A stretch of 32,403 nucleotides of DNA from CAZGMC01 sp964526565 (GTDB taxonomy: Bacteria; Pseudomonadota; Alphaproteobacteria; DSM-16000; Inquilinaceae), in the NCBI GenBank assembly GCA_964526565.1, contig CAZGMC010000044.1:1-32403 (forward strand), given 5' to 3'. Shown piece after piece: positions 31,740-32,403 of the stretch (position 1 is its first letter; each line of letters begins with the position of its first letter). The position numbers and the translations under genes were made by a program. The notes under the pieces were generated by a model, which searched no databases, had not been told where the DNA came from, and was given only the letters and a program-made list of their open reading frames with translations.

Positions 31740-32403
31740 ATGGCGACGAAGAGCTCCAACGCTGCGGAAACCGCGGAGACCCGGGACGAGGCGTCGGAAG
31801 GCGTGCTGCTGGACGACGCCGGCCAGGCGGTCAAGAAGCTGATCGTCAAGGGCAAGGAGCGGGGCTACGTCACCTACGACGAGCTCAACGCCATCCTGCC
31901 GCCGGACCAGTCGTCGTCGGAGCAGATCGAGGACGTCATGGCGGCGCTGTCCGAGATGGGCATCAACGTCATCGAGAACGAGGAATCCGAGGACATCGCC
32001 AGCGCCGAGGGCGAGGCCGAGCGTGACGGCGAGACGCGCAGCGCCGGCAACCTCGATGACGAGGACGTGGGCCGTACCGACGATCCGGTGCGCATGTACC
32101 TGCGCGAGATGGGGTCGGTCGAGCTGCTGTCGCGCGAGGGCGAGATCGCCATCGCCAAGCGCATCGAGGCCGGCCGCGAGATGATGATCGGCGGCATCTG
32201 CGAATCGCCGCTGACCATCCGCGCCATCATCCAGTGGCACAACGCCCTCAAGGAGGGCAAGATGCTGCTGCGCGACATCATCGACCTGGACGCCACCTAT
32301 GGTGCCGGGCCGGACGGCGCGCAGCCCGCCGCCCAATCGGCCGCGAATGGCGCCGCCAACGGGGCGGCCGGCGGGGCTGCGGCCAGCGGGGCTGCGGCCA
32401 GCG
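31740..32403 (+). CDS. rpoD: RNA polymerase sigma factor RpoD, N-terminal part
   Basis: The first 221 codons of the housekeeping sigma70, running off the window. Region 1.1 is about residues 28-75 (KKLIVKGKERGYVTYDELN, then ILPPDQSSSEQIEDVM); DDPVRMYLREMGSVELLSREG and IAKRIEAGRE are region 1.2. After ALKEGKMLLRDIIDLDA, the non-conserved region follows, which begins with an Ala/Gly/Asn-rich tract (about 190-221) that ends in a 15-bp repeat. ATG 31740 lies after an AGGGAAG. The rest of the gene is outside. Confidence 0.96.
   Translation, partial: MATKSSNAAETAETRDEASEGVLLDDAGQAVKKLIVKGKERGYVTYDELNAILPPDQSSSEQIEDVMAALSEMGINVIENEESEDIASAEGEAERDGETRSAGNLDDEDVGRTDDPVRMYLREMGSVELLSREGEIAIAKRIEAGREMMIGGICESPLTIRAIIQWHNALKEGKMLLRDIIDLDATYGAGPDGAQPAAQSAANGAANGAAGGAAASGAAAS
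32373..32402 (+). repeat. 15-bp tandem repeat in rpoD
   Basis: GGGGCTGCGGCCAGC twice in tandem (32373-32387, 32388-32402), in frame, encoding GAAAS twice; it may continue beyond the window. Confidence 0.85.

Overview
The window is high-GC DNA that looks like the chromosome of an alphaproteobacterium, probably near Rhodospirillales. This rests on GC-rich codon use, an efp-suhB pair, a yqeY-dnaG-rpoD block, a MASE1/PAS hybrid kinase, a PAS_5-type protein and sigma70-like promoters of alphaproteobacterial style. It is a draft assembly: a 100-N gap lies at 23074-23173, and the sequence runs off mid-gene in rpoD at 32403. No phage, transposase or CRISPR array is visible.

Layout. 1-3118: a tRNA-Gly (minus) diverges from housekeeping genes: a ProXp-type editing deacylase, a YbbN/CnoX-like thioredoxin, a LON-domain protein, a Trm112-like protein and a DUF971 protein. 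3154-8603: an accessory competition/stress island with a type VI secretion tip module (vgrG, a 200-aa protein of unknown function, PAAR) on minus, then a Phd/VapC-type toxin-antitoxin pair and a signal-less M4 (protealysin-like) protease followed by its likely inhibitor emfourin. 8630-14783: surface-glycan genes, namely a sulfotransferase (minus) diverging from gmd, fcl, an unknown glycosyltransferase-like protein and a Wzx-type flippase; together these suggest a fucosylated, possibly sulfated polysaccharide. 14918-19454: a class I CoA-transferase, a DUF423 membrane protein with a His-rich repeat loop, a long perfect inverted repeat, and efp-suhB. 19561-23998: a 1135-aa MASE1 hybrid histidine kinase and a NarL/FixJ-type response regulator, with the gap between them. 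24001-24886: an AT-richer stretch with one small Cys-rich ORF. 24887-28622: moaA, a PAS_5 protein, cobT, and a SqrR/BigR-like ArsR repressor divergent from a TusA-like sulfur carrier. 28822-end: yqeY, dnaG and the start of rpoD.

The observations most worth following are the protease/inhibitor pair beside a VgrG-PAAR module (possible effector-immunity system), the ArsR repressor with two Cys spaced exactly as in persulfide sensors next to tusA, a 20-bp perfect dyad abutting a strong promoter for the response regulator, and 55-nt exact duplicates on both sides of the gap that point to an unmerged contig overlap.
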